Counted from the stretch's first letter, positions 19,943-30,573 are shown. The stretch is 64,000 nt of DNA from Trypanosoma brucei gambiense DAL972 (GCF_000210295.1 NC_026737.1:558001-622000), one strand, 5' to 3'. The notes: generated by a model from the sequence alone, not told the origin. Numbers and translations are program-made.

Positions 19943-21817
19943 ATGTCGTCACACGGCAAATTAGTAAGGAAAGCTGAAGATCTTCAAGAGGACTTGTCGT
20001 GGGATTCCCATATTAAACATGTGCTAATAGAACTCGAAAAGATTTATTTTCAGCGCATTAGGCCAATAGAGGTGAAGTTTGACTACGATATGTGCTGTCC
20101 TTCGTGGTTTGGGGAATCCATGGTGCAAAAGAAGCCATTCATCACGTTCTTAGGACCCTTCTCAGCGGGAAAGTCTACGTTCATAAATTACCTTTTACAA
20201 GGTAATCTATTATCCACAGGTCCTCAACCTGTGACTGATCGGTTCACCGTAATTTCCCATGCGAAAGACGTACAAAAAATACCTGGCCGCGTTTTGATGG
20301 CTGACTCCAAGCAGCCTTTTCGTGGCCTCAATCAATTTGGTGGTGTATTCGGAGAGGTATTGGAGGGTATTACACATCCTCACCCCATCCTGCAATCTGT
20401 TACACTCATTGATACACCGGGTGTTTTGGAAACCGCGGGGAATGCTCACAGTCGTCGATATGACTACGTTAACGCTTGTCGGTGGTTTGTGGAGAAAAGC
20501 GACCTTGTGTTTGTCATGTTTGACCCAACGAAACTAGATTCTGGGGAGGAGTTACGTGCTGTGTTTCAGCAAGCCCTGAGAGGGCATGAAAGTAAAATCC
20601 GTATTATTTTGAACAAGGCTGATACGGTGGAGCCACAAGAACTTATGCGCGTGTATGGCGCATTGTTTTGGAATCTCTCAGCCCTTGTCGCTACGACAGA
20701 GCCACCGCGCGTTTTCATTTCAAGTTTCTGGGAACAGCCGTACCGCATGGGCACAGATCATGAACTATTTACGGAAGAAAAGGCGGACCTTATTTACCAT
20801 ATAACAACGGTAGTCCCCATGCAGGCCCTTGACCGACGTGTGGCTTCTGTGCTTCAGCGCGCAACTCGAGTAATTGCGTTTGCGATTCTCTGCGCCACTT
20901 ATAAAACCAAGATGCCCTCGCTGTTTGGTAAGGCTAAGGCAAGGAAACAGTTTATTGAAGATCTACCACAGATATGTGAAGACCTGGCGAACAAGTACCG
21001 CTGCAGTGTTGCCGATTTCCCGAAGAAAGAGGTACTGGAGAATTTTTTTTCGAGGGCTAAAACTAGTGACTTCTTTGACATGAATCAACTGCTGAAACGG
21101 AAGTGGATAGAGCTTATGAGGATCACAGTAGACCGGGACCTTCCAATGTTGCTGAAGCCCCTTGAAGAATCGGCCGTTGTTGATCCCAATGATCGTAAGC
21201 ATGCCCTCCTTCTCCAGCGAGAATACTTTAAAAGGATGTCCATGGAAGCCCATGGTCAGCTGTTTGTCGAGGACGTTTGTCAGAACTTAGGTACTGTGCC
21301 CATGATTCAGAGCCAGTTCACGGATCGGCCGGCCATCTGTGATGTACCCGCGAATAACACGTCGATGCAACTGCAGAGCACAGCTCCACCCAACGGCGCA
21401 GGTGGAAACGTTAACCAGGAACAACTTGCGGTGATGATGCAAATGATGCAAACGATGATGGCCGCCCAGCAAGGGCAGAAGCCGAGTCCACAACAGCAAG
21501 GGGTTCCGTTGATCTCACAACAGCCTTACGCACCCCAGCAGGTGCAACCAGAGCAAGGAGAGCCGCTGTTTCCGCCGTCGCAGCAGATCTGTACAACCAC
21601 GCAGCAGATGAATCCGTACCAACAGATGCAAACAATGGATACACTTCAACAGGGTGTACCACAGTTTCCGCCGTCGCAGGTCTGTATCGAAATGCCACAG
21701 TCTAACCCATATCAGCAGGGGCAACCAACATTTATGCCTTACGGAGGTTTCCCATCGGATCCCCAAGGACAGGGACTTCCACAGAATCCACAGCAGCAGG
21801 GACAATTGTTTCCTTAG
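19943..21817 (+). CDS. EHD-family dynamin-like ATPase without an EH domain
   Basis: EHD proteins bind ATP, oligomerise on membranes and remodel endosomal tubules. Residues about 25-465 of this 624-residue protein match the EHD core: G1 GPFSAGKST at 71-79, G3 DTPG at 157-160, G4 NKAD at 224-227, and the diagnostic LMRVYGALFW, SFWEQP and MPSLFGKAKARKQ segments of the EHD helical domain. The usual C-terminal EH domain (an EF-hand pair that binds NPF motifs) is absent. In its place is a Gln/Pro/Met-rich tail (about 475-624) with repeated blocks, two of which contain NPYQQ. EHD identity is firm; the loss of the EH domain is direct from the sequence. The likely site is the endocytic system near the flagellar pocket, by inference. 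Confidence 0.9.
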   Translation: MSSHGKLVRKAEDLQEDLSWDSHIKHVLIELEKIYFQRIRPIEVKFDYDMCCPSWFGESMVQKKPFITFLGPFSAGKSTFINYLLQGNLLSTGPQPVTDRFTVISHAKDVQKIPGRVLMADSKQPFRGLNQFGGVFGEVLEGITHPHPILQSVTLIDTPGVLETAGNAHSRRYDYVNACRWFVEKSDLVFVMFDPTKLDSGEELRAVFQQALRGHESKIRIILNKADTVEPQELMRVYGALFWNLSALVATTEPPRVFISSFWEQPYRMGTDHELFTEEKADLIYHITTVVPMQALDRRVASVLQRATRVIAFAILCATYKTKMPSLFGKAKARKQFIEDLPQICEDLANKYRCSVADFPKKEVLENFFSRAKTSDFFDMNQLLKRKWIELMRITVDRDLPMLLKPLEESAVVDPNDRKHALLLQREYFKRMSMEAHGQLFVEDVCQNLGTVPMIQSQFTDRPAICDVPANNTSMQLQSTAPPNGAGGNVNQEQLAVMMQMMQTMMAAQQGQKPSPQQQGVPLISQQPYAPQQVQPEQGEPLFPPSQQICTTTQQMNPYQQMQTMDTLQQGVPQFPPSQVCIEMPQSNPYQQGQPTFMPYGGFPSDPQGQGLPQNPQQQGQLFP

Positions 21818-22687
21818 TTGTTTGCTTGTGGTATCCGCAATGACATGCGCGTCTGGTAAGTGCTCAATAGTAATAAGTCATGTACCTCTTTCAAGACAAC
21901 TTGGTGCAATAATGGCTTCTCCTCCCCTGGTCATAATGAACGTGTACCAAAGGTGATGAGACTACCCAGAAAGAAAAAAAGAAAAAAGAGGCAGTATAAA
22001 TATGGCATTACAGCTGTTTTTTCCCCCCCCCCTATGCAGCAGCTTTCTACCATTGTGTAAGGAAGATCGGAAATGCGAGATCTTCACGCAAGTGTATGCG
22101 GTCGTGATGAAGTGGATGCGATAGGGAGGGTTTCCCACTCTCCCCAATAACAACACTGTGAAAAGGTGTTTTAACTTGCTCTAATTTCTCTTTGCAACTT
22201 TCTACGAGCAGCCGTACGCTGTTTCCGTGGGCGTGTAAAATTTGCGTTTCTGATGGGTTTCAACCCTATATTTTACTTGCTGAGCATCGACTCGCCTTTA
22301 TTACCATCTATTACCTCAACCATTCTGCTGGCGTTGTTGTGTTAATGTTTCACTTTTTTTTTTTTGTCGGCACCGAATGAGACGCGCTCTTCGAGGCATT
22401 AAAGGTCATTTCCTTTTCTCTCCTTTTTTTTTCTTCACAACCTTTGCACATGCACATATATATTATATTATTATTATTATTATTTTTTTTGCATTGGTGG
22501 CGCGTGTACAAACGGTATTCTCCTTTATGTGAACATGGGAATAAGGAAACTAAGCTCCCCCGATTGTCCGCTACTGTAACGGGTGGACCCTCACCAGAGG
22601 AACGGGAGGGGAGGGACGAGACGGTTGGGCGCGAGAAAAAACAAAAAAAGAAACGATATATAAATTCCTTCGTAGCACCGTGAGTCA
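21818..22687. other. intergenic spacer, no gene seen
   Basis: The spacer contains T runs, a poly-C run (about 22023-22032), and an ATT trinucleotide repeat (about 22466-22483). These give several possible polypyrimidine tracts for the helicase gene. Short frames on both strands lack features. Confidence 0.6.
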
Positions 22688-24916
22688 ATGGAAGGTACAA
22701 ATAGCGGTAATGAAGGAAGTAGCGGGGGACAACGATTTGTGAAACCGAGATGGGAAAACCACTCAACATTGCCCACCGCCGTAACAAATAACAGCAACAA
22801 CGACAAGAATAGTGGTGGTGGGGGTGGACATTCCACACGTGAGGAATCTTCGGCTATGTTGCCTAAACTAAACCCATTTACGAAGAAGCCATACACACCG
22901 CAATATTACAAGATCCTTGCTCAAAGGACTACGCTTCCCGTGTACCAGAGAGCAAAGGAGCTTACTCAAAATATGCGTGACCACCAGGTTGTACTCTTTG
23001 TGGGTGAGACAGGAAGTGGTAAAACAACGCAAGTGCCACAGTTCATATCAGAGATGGAATTACCAGGGGTTGTTGTTTGTACACAACCGCGTCGTATCGC
23101 TGCAATGTCTATTGCTGTGCGGGTTGCCGCTGAAATGGATGTGCAGTTGGGTGAGGAGGTAGGTTACCGCGTGCGATTTAAGTCTATGGTATCTGATAAG
23201 ACAAAATTGCTTTATATGACAGATGGTATGCTTTTGCGTGAGGCCTTTTCGGACCGCGATTTGTCACGGATTTCAGTAGTTGTTGTGGATGAGGCTCATG
23301 AACGTACGGTCGAAACGGATGTGCTTCTTGGGGTGTTGCGTTTGCTTATGCAACGCCGTCAAGACTTTAGGCTCGTTGTCATGTCTGCGACGCTTGACAT
23401 GGAGAGGTTTCAGGCGTACTTTCCGAAAGCACCACTCATACAGGTGGAGGGCCGCATGTATGATGTTCAAGTGCTTTACTCTACAGTACCGGTGAAGGAT
23501 TATGTGGAAGCTTGCGTGGAACGTGTGTGTGATATCCACTTGAACGAACCACCTGGCGATATCTTGTGTTTTCTCACCGGTGAGGCAGAAATTGAAAGAG
23601 CTGTTTCGCGCACGAAGTTAAAACTTGAGCATCTTCTTGCCGATGATGGAAACACGGTGTCTAGCAATGGTGCCCAGTTGCTTGCAAGGGTCTTACCACT
23701 GTATGGTTCCTTGGGCGTCGATGACCAGGGGCGTGTGTTTTCTAACGCTGGCAAGAACACGCGGAAAATTATTTTTGCAACAAATATTGCCGAAACATCG
23801 TTAACTATCGACGGGATTGTATACGTGGTGGATTGTGGATACCACAAACAGAGTTTGTACAACGCGGAAGCCCGCGTCGACTACCTATTACCCGCTGTTA
23901 TCAGTAAAGCTTCGGCAGAGCAGCGGAAAGGTCGTGCGGGCCGTACTCGTCCAGGGAAGTGTTTCCGACTTTTTCAGCAGAGTGACTTTTCCTCTTTCCC
24001 TAATCAAACTCACCCGGAGGTGCTGCGTTCCAACATGATCAACACTGTACTTTTGCTGCTGAAACTTGATGTTACCAATCCATACCAGTTTGCCTTCATT
24101 GATCCCCCATCGCAACAGAGTGTTATGGATGCGTATTGTCAACTCAGTCTTTTCGGGGCTGTAGACGACGACTTACAACTCACGGACTTTGGGCGTCTGA
24201 TGGCCGATTTTCCCGTGGACGCCTGTTTGGCCCGTGTGCTTATGCGTTCCGCGCAATACGGCTGTGCAGCAGACGCAGCGGTTATAGTAGCGATGTTAGA
24301 AACGAGGAATGTGCTGGTGCGCCCAGCATCCCGTGGGATCGAGGCGGAGCAGAAACACGTGATGTTTCGTCATCCTGATGGCGACCATTTGACTCTCTTT
24401 AAAGTTTTTCACGCTTTTTGGCGTAGCGGCCAGTCCTCGCAGTACTGCTTCGATAACTTCCTTGCCTATCAAGCGCTGCAGCAAGCGGTGAATGTGTATA
24501 CTCAGCTTACCAAGTTGATGAAGAAAAAAAACATTTGTTTTGTGTCCACGTATGATGACAGGTCGGGAAAACTGGACTCCGTGGCGATCCGGAAAGCGGT
24601 ACTTGAGGGATTCTTCACTCAAGTGGCGTATAAACCACCCGGTGGAGAGCTGTACAAAACTGTAAGGGACTCGCAGATGGTTGCACTTCACCGCCACTCG
24701 TTCCCTTCAATGAGCGGATCCCCGTCTTGGATTGTATACGACCGACTTGAGGTGCAGGGGCAAGGTGGTACGTTTATCCGGGTGGCGTCTGCAATTGAGC
24801 CGGAGTGGCTGCTCGAAGTTAGCGACTTTTTTAATGACACCTCAGAGTTTGGGGATGGTGAGATCTGCCGCATCCTCCAGGACCTGAAAGCGGGGGGCAC
24901 AACACAAAAGGGATAA
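22688..24916 (+). CDS. DEAH-box RNA helicase, Prp43/DHX15-like
   Basis: This 742-residue superfamily 2 helicase unwinds or remodels RNA-protein complexes with ATP. Motif I is GETGSGKT at 106-113, Ia is QPRRIAA, II is DEAH at 201-204, III is SAT at 233-235, V is NIAETSLTIDG, and VI is QRKGRAGRT at 412-420. The winged-helix, ratchet and OB-fold domains follow to the C-terminus. The short N-terminus (about 60 residues, Asn/Gly/Ser-rich) and the segment NPFTKKPYTPQYYKIL before the core are typical of Prp43/DHX15. This subgroup acts in spliceosome disassembly and ribosome assembly. Another DEAH paralogue role is possible, since trypanosomes have several such helicases. No G-patch or S1 domain is fused to it. 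Confidence 0.92.
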   Translation: MEGTNSGNEGSSGGQRFVKPRWENHSTLPTAVTNNSNNDKNSGGGGGHSTREESSAMLPKLNPFTKKPYTPQYYKILAQRTTLPVYQRAKELTQNMRDHQVVLFVGETGSGKTTQVPQFISEMELPGVVVCTQPRRIAAMSIAVRVAAEMDVQLGEEVGYRVRFKSMVSDKTKLLYMTDGMLLREAFSDRDLSRISVVVVDEAHERTVETDVLLGVLRLLMQRRQDFRLVVMSATLDMERFQAYFPKAPLIQVEGRMYDVQVLYSTVPVKDYVEACVERVCDIHLNEPPGDILCFLTGEAEIERAVSRTKLKLEHLLADDGNTVSSNGAQLLARVLPLYGSLGVDDQGRVFSNAGKNTRKIIFATNIAETSLTIDGIVYVVDCGYHKQSLYNAEARVDYLLPAVISKASAEQRKGRAGRTRPGKCFRLFQQSDFSSFPNQTHPEVLRSNMINTVLLLLKLDVTNPYQFAFIDPPSQQSVMDAYCQLSLFGAVDDDLQLTDFGRLMADFPVDACLARVLMRSAQYGCAADAAVIVAMLETRNVLVRPASRGIEAEQKHVMFRHPDGDHLTLFKVFHAFWRSGQSSQYCFDNFLAYQALQQAVNVYTQLTKLMKKKNICFVSTYDDRSGKLDSVAIRKAVLEGFFTQVAYKPPGGELYKTVRDSQMVALHRHSFPSMSGSPSWIVYDRLEVQGQGGTFIRVASAIEPEWLLEVSDFFNDTSEFGDGEICRILQDLKAGGTTQKG

Positions 24917-25317
24917 TGCTTTTTTTTTCTTTTTGACCAGTGGTGTTGCATCCTTGCTCTCTCCCACGTCTTTCCATTCTCGTTTTCCCGCCGACTTCAC
25001 CATGTCATGACGAATATGTGTGAGGCCACATCCGCTGTTGTGTGAAGGAGACTGGTGAAATAGGAGGATGATAAAAATTGTATGGGGAAGCAATCCGTGT
25101 CTCAACATAAAGTAACCAAGCAAGGAACAGGAACAGTTCGATCGACCCGAGCTGCACTTGTTATGGCAAACATGATGCCACTATTTTTGTTTCAGGTTAA
25201 TCTATCCCTTCGTTTTCCTTTTTGTGCTTCGTTCTGTGAAATATCTTTTATAAACTGGGTATACTCTTTCATTCTTATTTCTCCTTCCCCACCTATCGTT
25301 CTTCGCATAGCGCAAGC
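24917..25317. other. intergenic spacer with splice signals
   Basis: Two candidate acceptors are present: CAG at 25193-25195 after a T-rich run, and ATAG at 25307-25310 after a strong C/T tract (25262-25303). The second would leave a 5' UTR of only 7 bases, so the first may be used more. No gene is seen. Confidence 0.6.
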
Positions 25318-28300
25318 ATGGAGGGAGAGCGTGGCCGCAATAGCCAAAACCAAAAGTTGGGGCTGGAACTGGTTCATGATGACGGGCGACCCATCGCCTC
25401 ATGTCCGATTGACATGAATGAACTGCTGAAGAAGATGGGGAAAACAGTAGAGGTGAAGGAGGGCGTTCGCGTCCGTTTGGAGGAATATAACGAAGATGAG
25501 GGTCTTTACTACTCTGAAGACAGCTGGTCCGAGGAAAGTGAGGAAGAATCTCAAAGCGAGGAAAATGATAGTGCGGAGGACATTGCGGAAACACCTCCTC
25601 CAGGGTGTCGCAGAGTGGAAGATTGGAACAGTGCTGTTAGGGCAACACAGCGAGGAGAAAAGCCACCGATGGTGCAAGCATCCGGAATTCTTTCACGGTC
25701 CCCCAAACACGTCAAAGAGAAGGGTACAGCAGATATCAACGCAGGACAGATTCCACGTCGGGAGTTATGGGTTTCACGAGCGCCACCCGCAGATACCGAA
25801 AGAACGTACAAGCGGCTCCAGACAGTACGACTCATGCCCTGTCCAACATCGCGTCGCTTTTGCCTTCCACCACTGACGTTTCACGCCGCAGCATCTTATA
25901 CAGGGAACGCCGCCCGTGGCCCACGAATGCTTGTGTACGGCGGCACAACAAACCTCGGCAAAACTACCGAGAACGAGCTGTACGAGTTCTCGCTATTGTC
26001 TGGTGATTGGCGTCGGGTGGAGGGAAAGCAGTCCCACTCTCCTGGCGTGTACGGGCATACCGCTGTTGTGTTGAAGAAGCATCGGCGTGTCGTCTTGACG
26101 GGAGGCGTAGGCTATGGTGGCGTCCCTCCCGAGCCTTTGGAGTCCCTTACGGACGACTACCGCAGAGCGCGCTTTCATCTCCTTTTCCCCCATAAAGAAC
26201 CTATTCAATCCAACGCGCAAGCAATACCGGAAACCGTGGCCAATACGGAGTTGCCAACGTTGTGGACTTTAGCCCACGCAGCGGAGTCGGTACCAACCTT
26301 TGGTTTTCTACCGGTGATATTTGACGTGGACCTGAGAACCCGCAGGTGGCGCACTATCGAGACAAGCCCTAAACTTCCTGTCGTCTTCCATAGTGCCGTT
26401 GCTATCGGGACCAGGCTATACATCTTTGGGGGTATGAATACCCATCTTCAGGTTTCTTCACAGTTGATCCTTGTTGATGGTGAGACCTATAAGATTTCTC
26501 TTATTCCCCCATCCACCGACCCACCCAAAGCTCGCTTCCTACACTCCGCTGTCGTTTACGCTCATTGGATGATTATTTATGGTGGGTTCGATGCCCACAA
26601 CCAACCGTTAGACGATGCGTGGGCCTTTGATACGGTAAATGAGCGTTGGGAACAACTTCATTGCCACGGGTCGCATGCCCGTGGTGCTCACGCTGCGTGT
26701 GTTGTGGGTTCGCGGCTAATTGTAGTGGGAGGCTTCGACAGCAGTTTTGATGGTGATGAGGCTCCCGCCAGCACTTGCCTTGAGCTCAACCTTATTCCAA
26801 ATCATGAGGATAAACATTTATGGAGACCTCTCCCTTTGCATCCGACGGTTCCACCCGTGGCGTTTGCAGCGGTGTGCCCGTGTGGAGACGACGCATCTTT
26901 CCTTCTTTATGGCGGCTGCACAGCTGCCAAAAAAGGAGATGACTCCAAAAAGGCACAAGGAGGCGGAGGAAAGTCACCAGGGCGTGGGAGACATACGAAT
27001 AGCGGGCATACTGGCTATAGCGACTGCATCGGTGACGGCGGCGACAATTTAACTATCTGGAAGCGGCTCGTCCCATCGAATGAAGGTTTCCTCCTCACGT
27101 TTCCTGTGAAGCGCCCAGAAAAGAACAATGAAGGAGACGCTGAGCCCCGTTACAACGCGCTGGGGGTGGAAATTGATCCCGATGAGGTACCGGCGGAGTT
27201 TCTGGCGTTTGTGAAGCGGCAACATGATTTCCTCCTGAAGAAAACCGGGAACGTTGAACAGACAATGAAGAAGATATTCCTTGAAGAGCGCGAAAGCATG
27301 GAGCCACATCTTTACCTCACCCCTGATGAGGTAGAAAGGCTGATAGAAGAGAGTGAGGAGTTATGCACGCGGTTTAGTGAGTATAAGATGGAGGAACTTC
27401 CACCTCACGTGCCCGAAAGGCAGCTTCGGTTGCACCTCAATGAAGAATGTGTTTCACTCAGCCGGCAAGTGAGAGACGTAATAAAGTCTATGAAGGGGAA
27501 CCCCGCTGCCGCCGCTGCTGTGAAGTCAAAGACTCATCGGTTTAAAGTAGGACAGAAGTTCGAGAGTCACTCAGCGCCGAAACCATTCCGTCGTGTTGTT
27601 ATCATGTCACTCATGAAAGAAATAAAAAGAAATATCAAGCGGGTGCTCTTATCCAACAAGGCTCTGAAGACAGTAGAGTGGCCAAACAAGGCAGAGTACC
27701 TTGAAGCTATTCGAAGAATGCAGGAGACAGCGGATACTTTTCTTCTTTCCGTGAAGGAGATTCTCGACGTTTACATTGAGAAACGTGTGGATTCGCTAGT
27801 TAGCGCGATTGACACTCGTAAGAACAAGTTGAAGCGGTTGACAGAAGCCGTGGAGCGAAGCCGGCAAAGTTTTCCCGTTCACCCTCTGGATATTGTGGCA
27901 AGGGTGGGAGGGAGAGGGGGTCGGTCCTCTCCATCTCCGCAATCCATTAGCAGCCGTGCAAGGTCTCGCTCTCCGAGCGCAAGACACTTTAAAGGTGGCG
28001 AAGAAGCAACGCATACACTAAATAAAGGAGAAGTTGGTGTTCTACTTAACAAGGCTTCTGCTGTGAGGACGAATGCTTCCCTATTCGGTGAGAGCTGTCA
28101 GTCAATGATACCACCAGCACCCAAGCAGGTGGCTACTGCGCTTCTAGTGCCCGGTATGACTCCTCCACCGGAAGGGGAAGATGCAGCAGCTTCCAGAGAA
28201 ACTGTGTGGCATACAGCCTGCGGTCAGGTTCAACAAATTGTGAAGTGCGTCGATAGGTTCATTGAAGGTATTCGAGCCTCGCAATTAGAGCAGAAACCAC

Positions 28301-29721
28301 TGAACGAGGCAGGAGATGGCACAGAGGAGGGTTCATATAGAGTGAACCTGGCCCTTGCAACAGTTTGGCCGTTGGAAACATGCAAGGACAAACTTGATGA
28401 ATTAAAAAAGGGCATGCCCGAGGTCCACAATTCCTCACCTGCAGCTGGGGGTGATGAGGCTGCAAAGCTAAAGAAAACGCAACAACATTATACTCGGCTT
28501 TCAAAGAGCCTTACTGCTCTCGTGCAGAGTGTCAAAATGAGTATTCTCAGTAGAGCCGGGGCGAAACCACCGCCAGCAGTTCACATCACCTCGCGGGATG
28601 TTGTGGCAGCCAGTCCTTCATCAAAGGGAAGGGCCTGGAGACCCCCACAATCCAGACGGCAAAGGTCCACTATAGAGGTGCTGGACTTACATGCTGATGA
28701 CGCCACAGAGCCTGAAGGATATTCGCCCACTGCTGAGGAAGAGCAGCGTCATTGTCACGCTGTACTTTCACCACTTAGCCCCAAGCTCGTTCCGATCGAA
28801 GATTTATTTGCCTCACCGAGGACCGCACCTGCCGTGGAGGCCCCTAATCGGATACCGATAACTTCCAGGGAGGCTGCCGCGCTCGTGTCGGCACCCCAAG
28901 CGGCCGCTGCTGCAACGGGTGAATGTGTTATTGTACCTTCCAAGAAGGATGTGAGGGTGGTGAAAAACTCATCGTCGGCATCACTGCTTTTTCATGAAGG
29001 TGATGACACCAGCGCTGCGATGCACTCCCGCCTCTTTCCCCCTCAGGCATACCACGACTATTATGCGGCGGCGGCGACGCCACAACAACCGACGTGCATT
29101 GCTGTTTCCAACGGGCCGAAGATGGTAGCAGCTGGAGAAAATCGCAGCTCCGATGCGGTGATATCACTTATAGACGTTTTCGACGGTGTACATCCGGTGA
29201 CAGTGACTGACGAAGGGAAACAAGACTTAAAGGCGATGGTGAGTGTCACCCCAGGGTTCTTCCACGCGCACCCTTCTGCGGTTGACACGGGTACATCCGA
29301 GACATCCGATCATGTCAAATACTGTGACTCTCCGATGCTTGAGGATGATTACTTTTTCTTTGGTCGCCGTCTTGAGTCCAGTTGTTTGCCTACGGGTCCC
29401 GCCCAACCCCTTTCTACACCCAGTGCTAAGGGCACTACGAGGAAAAAGACTCAGAAGAGAGAACCATCAGTTAAACTGGCAGCCAAAAGCAGGACACGTG
29501 ACACTAAATCATCCCCTCACTGCTTGTCGTTTTCAGCAACCCCTCTTCGTGACAGCAAGCGCCGCTCAGTTTCACGAGGAGAGCGCGCAGTCCGTCAGTT
29601 GATGGAGCCCGACTCTTTTGCTCGAGGCGGCGGTGGCGGTCCCTTACGCGGGAAGTTAACACCTGGAGAAGCACGAATCGCGGAGGCGAGGAAACGTGGC
29701 AGTCTCATGTCTGGTAGTTAG
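25318..29721 (+). CDS. giant kelch-repeat protein with a helical and disordered C-terminal half
   Basis: The protein has 1467 residues. After an acidic N-terminal segment (about 55-90, Glu/Ser-rich) come kelch repeats at about 185-600, forming a beta-propeller. Blades show the hydrophobic-GG pattern: MLVYGGT at 204, VVLTGGV, LYIFGGM near 366, MIIYGGF near 417, LIVVGGF near 466 and FLLYGGC near 528. A basic Gly-rich insertion lies near 540-575 in the last blade. Residues about 620-880 are helical and charged, likely coiled coil. The C-terminal 580 residues are mostly low complexity with Ser/Arg/Pro patches and basic end. Kelch propellers bind partner proteins; in protists they are common in flagellar and cytoskeletal scaffolds. 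That location is inference. No BTB, F-box or phosphatase domain is visible. Confidence 0.85.
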   Translation: MEGERGRNSQNQKLGLELVHDDGRPIASCPIDMNELLKKMGKTVEVKEGVRVRLEEYNEDEGLYYSEDSWSEESEEESQSEENDSAEDIAETPPPGCRRVEDWNSAVRATQRGEKPPMVQASGILSRSPKHVKEKGTADINAGQIPRRELWVSRAPPADTERTYKRLQTVRLMPCPTSRRFCLPPLTFHAAASYTGNAARGPRMLVYGGTTNLGKTTENELYEFSLLSGDWRRVEGKQSHSPGVYGHTAVVLKKHRRVVLTGGVGYGGVPPEPLESLTDDYRRARFHLLFPHKEPIQSNAQAIPETVANTELPTLWTLAHAAESVPTFGFLPVIFDVDLRTRRWRTIETSPKLPVVFHSAVAIGTRLYIFGGMNTHLQVSSQLILVDGETYKISLIPPSTDPPKARFLHSAVVYAHWMIIYGGFDAHNQPLDDAWAFDTVNERWEQLHCHGSHARGAHAACVVGSRLIVVGGFDSSFDGDEAPASTCLELNLIPNHEDKHLWRPLPLHPTVPPVAFAAVCPCGDDASFLLYGGCTAAKKGDDSKKAQGGGGKSPGRGRHTNSGHTGYSDCIGDGGDNLTIWKRLVPSNEGFLLTFPVKRPEKNNEGDAEPRYNALGVEIDPDEVPAEFLAFVKRQHDFLLKKTGNVEQTMKKIFLEERESMEPHLYLTPDEVERLIEESEELCTRFSEYKMEELPPHVPERQLRLHLNEECVSLSRQVRDVIKSMKGNPAAAAAVKSKTHRFKVGQKFESHSAPKPFRRVVIMSLMKEIKRNIKRVLLSNKALKTVEWPNKAEYLEAIRRMQETADTFLLSVKEILDVYIEKRVDSLVSAIDTRKNKLKRLTEAVERSRQSFPVHPLDIVARVGGRGGRSSPSPQSISSRARSRSPSARHFKGGEEATHTLNKGEVGVLLNKASAVRTNASLFGESCQSMIPPAPKQVATALLVPGMTPPPEGEDAAASRETVWHTACGQVQQIVKCVDRFIEGIRASQLEQKPLNEAGDGTEEGSYRVNLALATVWPLETCKDKLDELKKGMPEVHNSSPAAGGDEAAKLKKTQQHYTRLSKSLTALVQSVKMSILSRAGAKPPPAVHITSRDVVAASPSSKGRAWRPPQSRRQRSTIEVLDLHADDATEPEGYSPTAEEEQRHCHAVLSPLSPKLVPIEDLFASPRTAPAVEAPNRIPITSREAAALVSAPQAAAAATGECVIVPSKKDVRVVKNSSSASLLFHEGDDTSAAMHSRLFPPQAYHDYYAAAATPQQPTCIAVSNGPKMVAAGENRSSDAVISLIDVFDGVHPVTVTDEGKQDLKAMVSVTPGFFHAHPSAVDTGTSETSDHVKYCDSPMLEDDYFFFGRRLESSCLPTGPAQPLSTPSAKGTTRKKTQKREPSVKLAAKSRTRDTKSSPHCLSFSATPLRDSKRRSVSRGERAVRQLMEPDSFARGGGGGPLRGKLTPGEARIAEARKRGSLMSGS

Positions 29722-30455
29722 CGGAGCGCCAGTACCGGGTAGAATACCGAAATAAGAACTGTAGGAGAGGGGAGTTTGAATGCCCATTTTGCCTGGACTA
29801 AGCCCCTTAACCATAGAACATATTATATAGAGCATTAAATAAGGCAAGTGGTTTTTCGCTAATGTCTTTACTTAAAACTACCTTCCCACCCTTACCCTAC
29901 TATCTGTTGGCTTTTCGGGTGTGGGTTTCTTTTCTTTTCTTATCAAAATCTTATGCCGCGCACCGAAGGGTTATTCGTGCTGAGGTGCGCGTTTTTTGAT
30001 GTCGTCTCGTCCGTCCGAGGTATGATTTCTGGGGGTTCCCTTCGTTAGGAACTTCAGTAGATCAAACAACGCTTTGACTTCAGGAGTGCACAAAATTCAT
30101 GCTGTCAATCTCTTGTGCGAAAGGGACATCCTGAGAAGGTTGCTCCCGTTTCGTAGGGGACGGGGCTATGACGCTCTGTGCATCTCTCAATACTATTGCT
30201 TCATTTCCTACTGAATTTACATAGTTTTACTTCTCTAATTCCTATTTTATTTACTGCCTCTTTTTGCACCTGTACAAAGGCTCCCGTACCGTAGCGCAAA
30301 GGTGTTCCTTTGTCGCCGTCCCCGGAAAGAAAAAAAAGGGAGAAAGGAAACAAAGCGGAACAAAAACAAAAAGGAAGAACAAATAAGAAATAAGGGGAGC
30401 TAATAGAGCAAACTACACATCTGTGTGCCACGAAAGCGACACCATCATCAATAGT

Positions 30456-30490
30456 CGTCCTGATTTTCTTCCCCTCTCCTTTTCCCGCAG
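30456..30490 (+). promoter_or_regulatory. predicted trans-splice signal of the GH65 gene
   Basis: A run of C and T ends in CGCAG with AG at 30489-30490. The first ATG downstream is at 30723, which supports this ATG rather than the GTG at 30714 as start. Confidence 0.5.
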
Positions 30491-30550
30491 AGGTTTGAGG
30501 GTTTTGGTGAAACTGTCCGGAGGGGGAGGTGGGCTCTTGTAAGCGCGCGA

Positions 30551-30573
30551 ATATATATATATATATATATATA
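30551..30573. repeat. TA microsatellite in the GH65 5' leader
   Basis: About eleven AT units, between the predicted splice acceptor at 30490 and the ATG at 30723. Confidence 0.88.

Noticed and set aside
22104..22260. GTGATGA and CTGA boxes suggesting a C/D snoRNA
   Set aside because: The boxes are about 150 bases apart, too far for trypanosome C/D snoRNAs, and no terminal stem was found.
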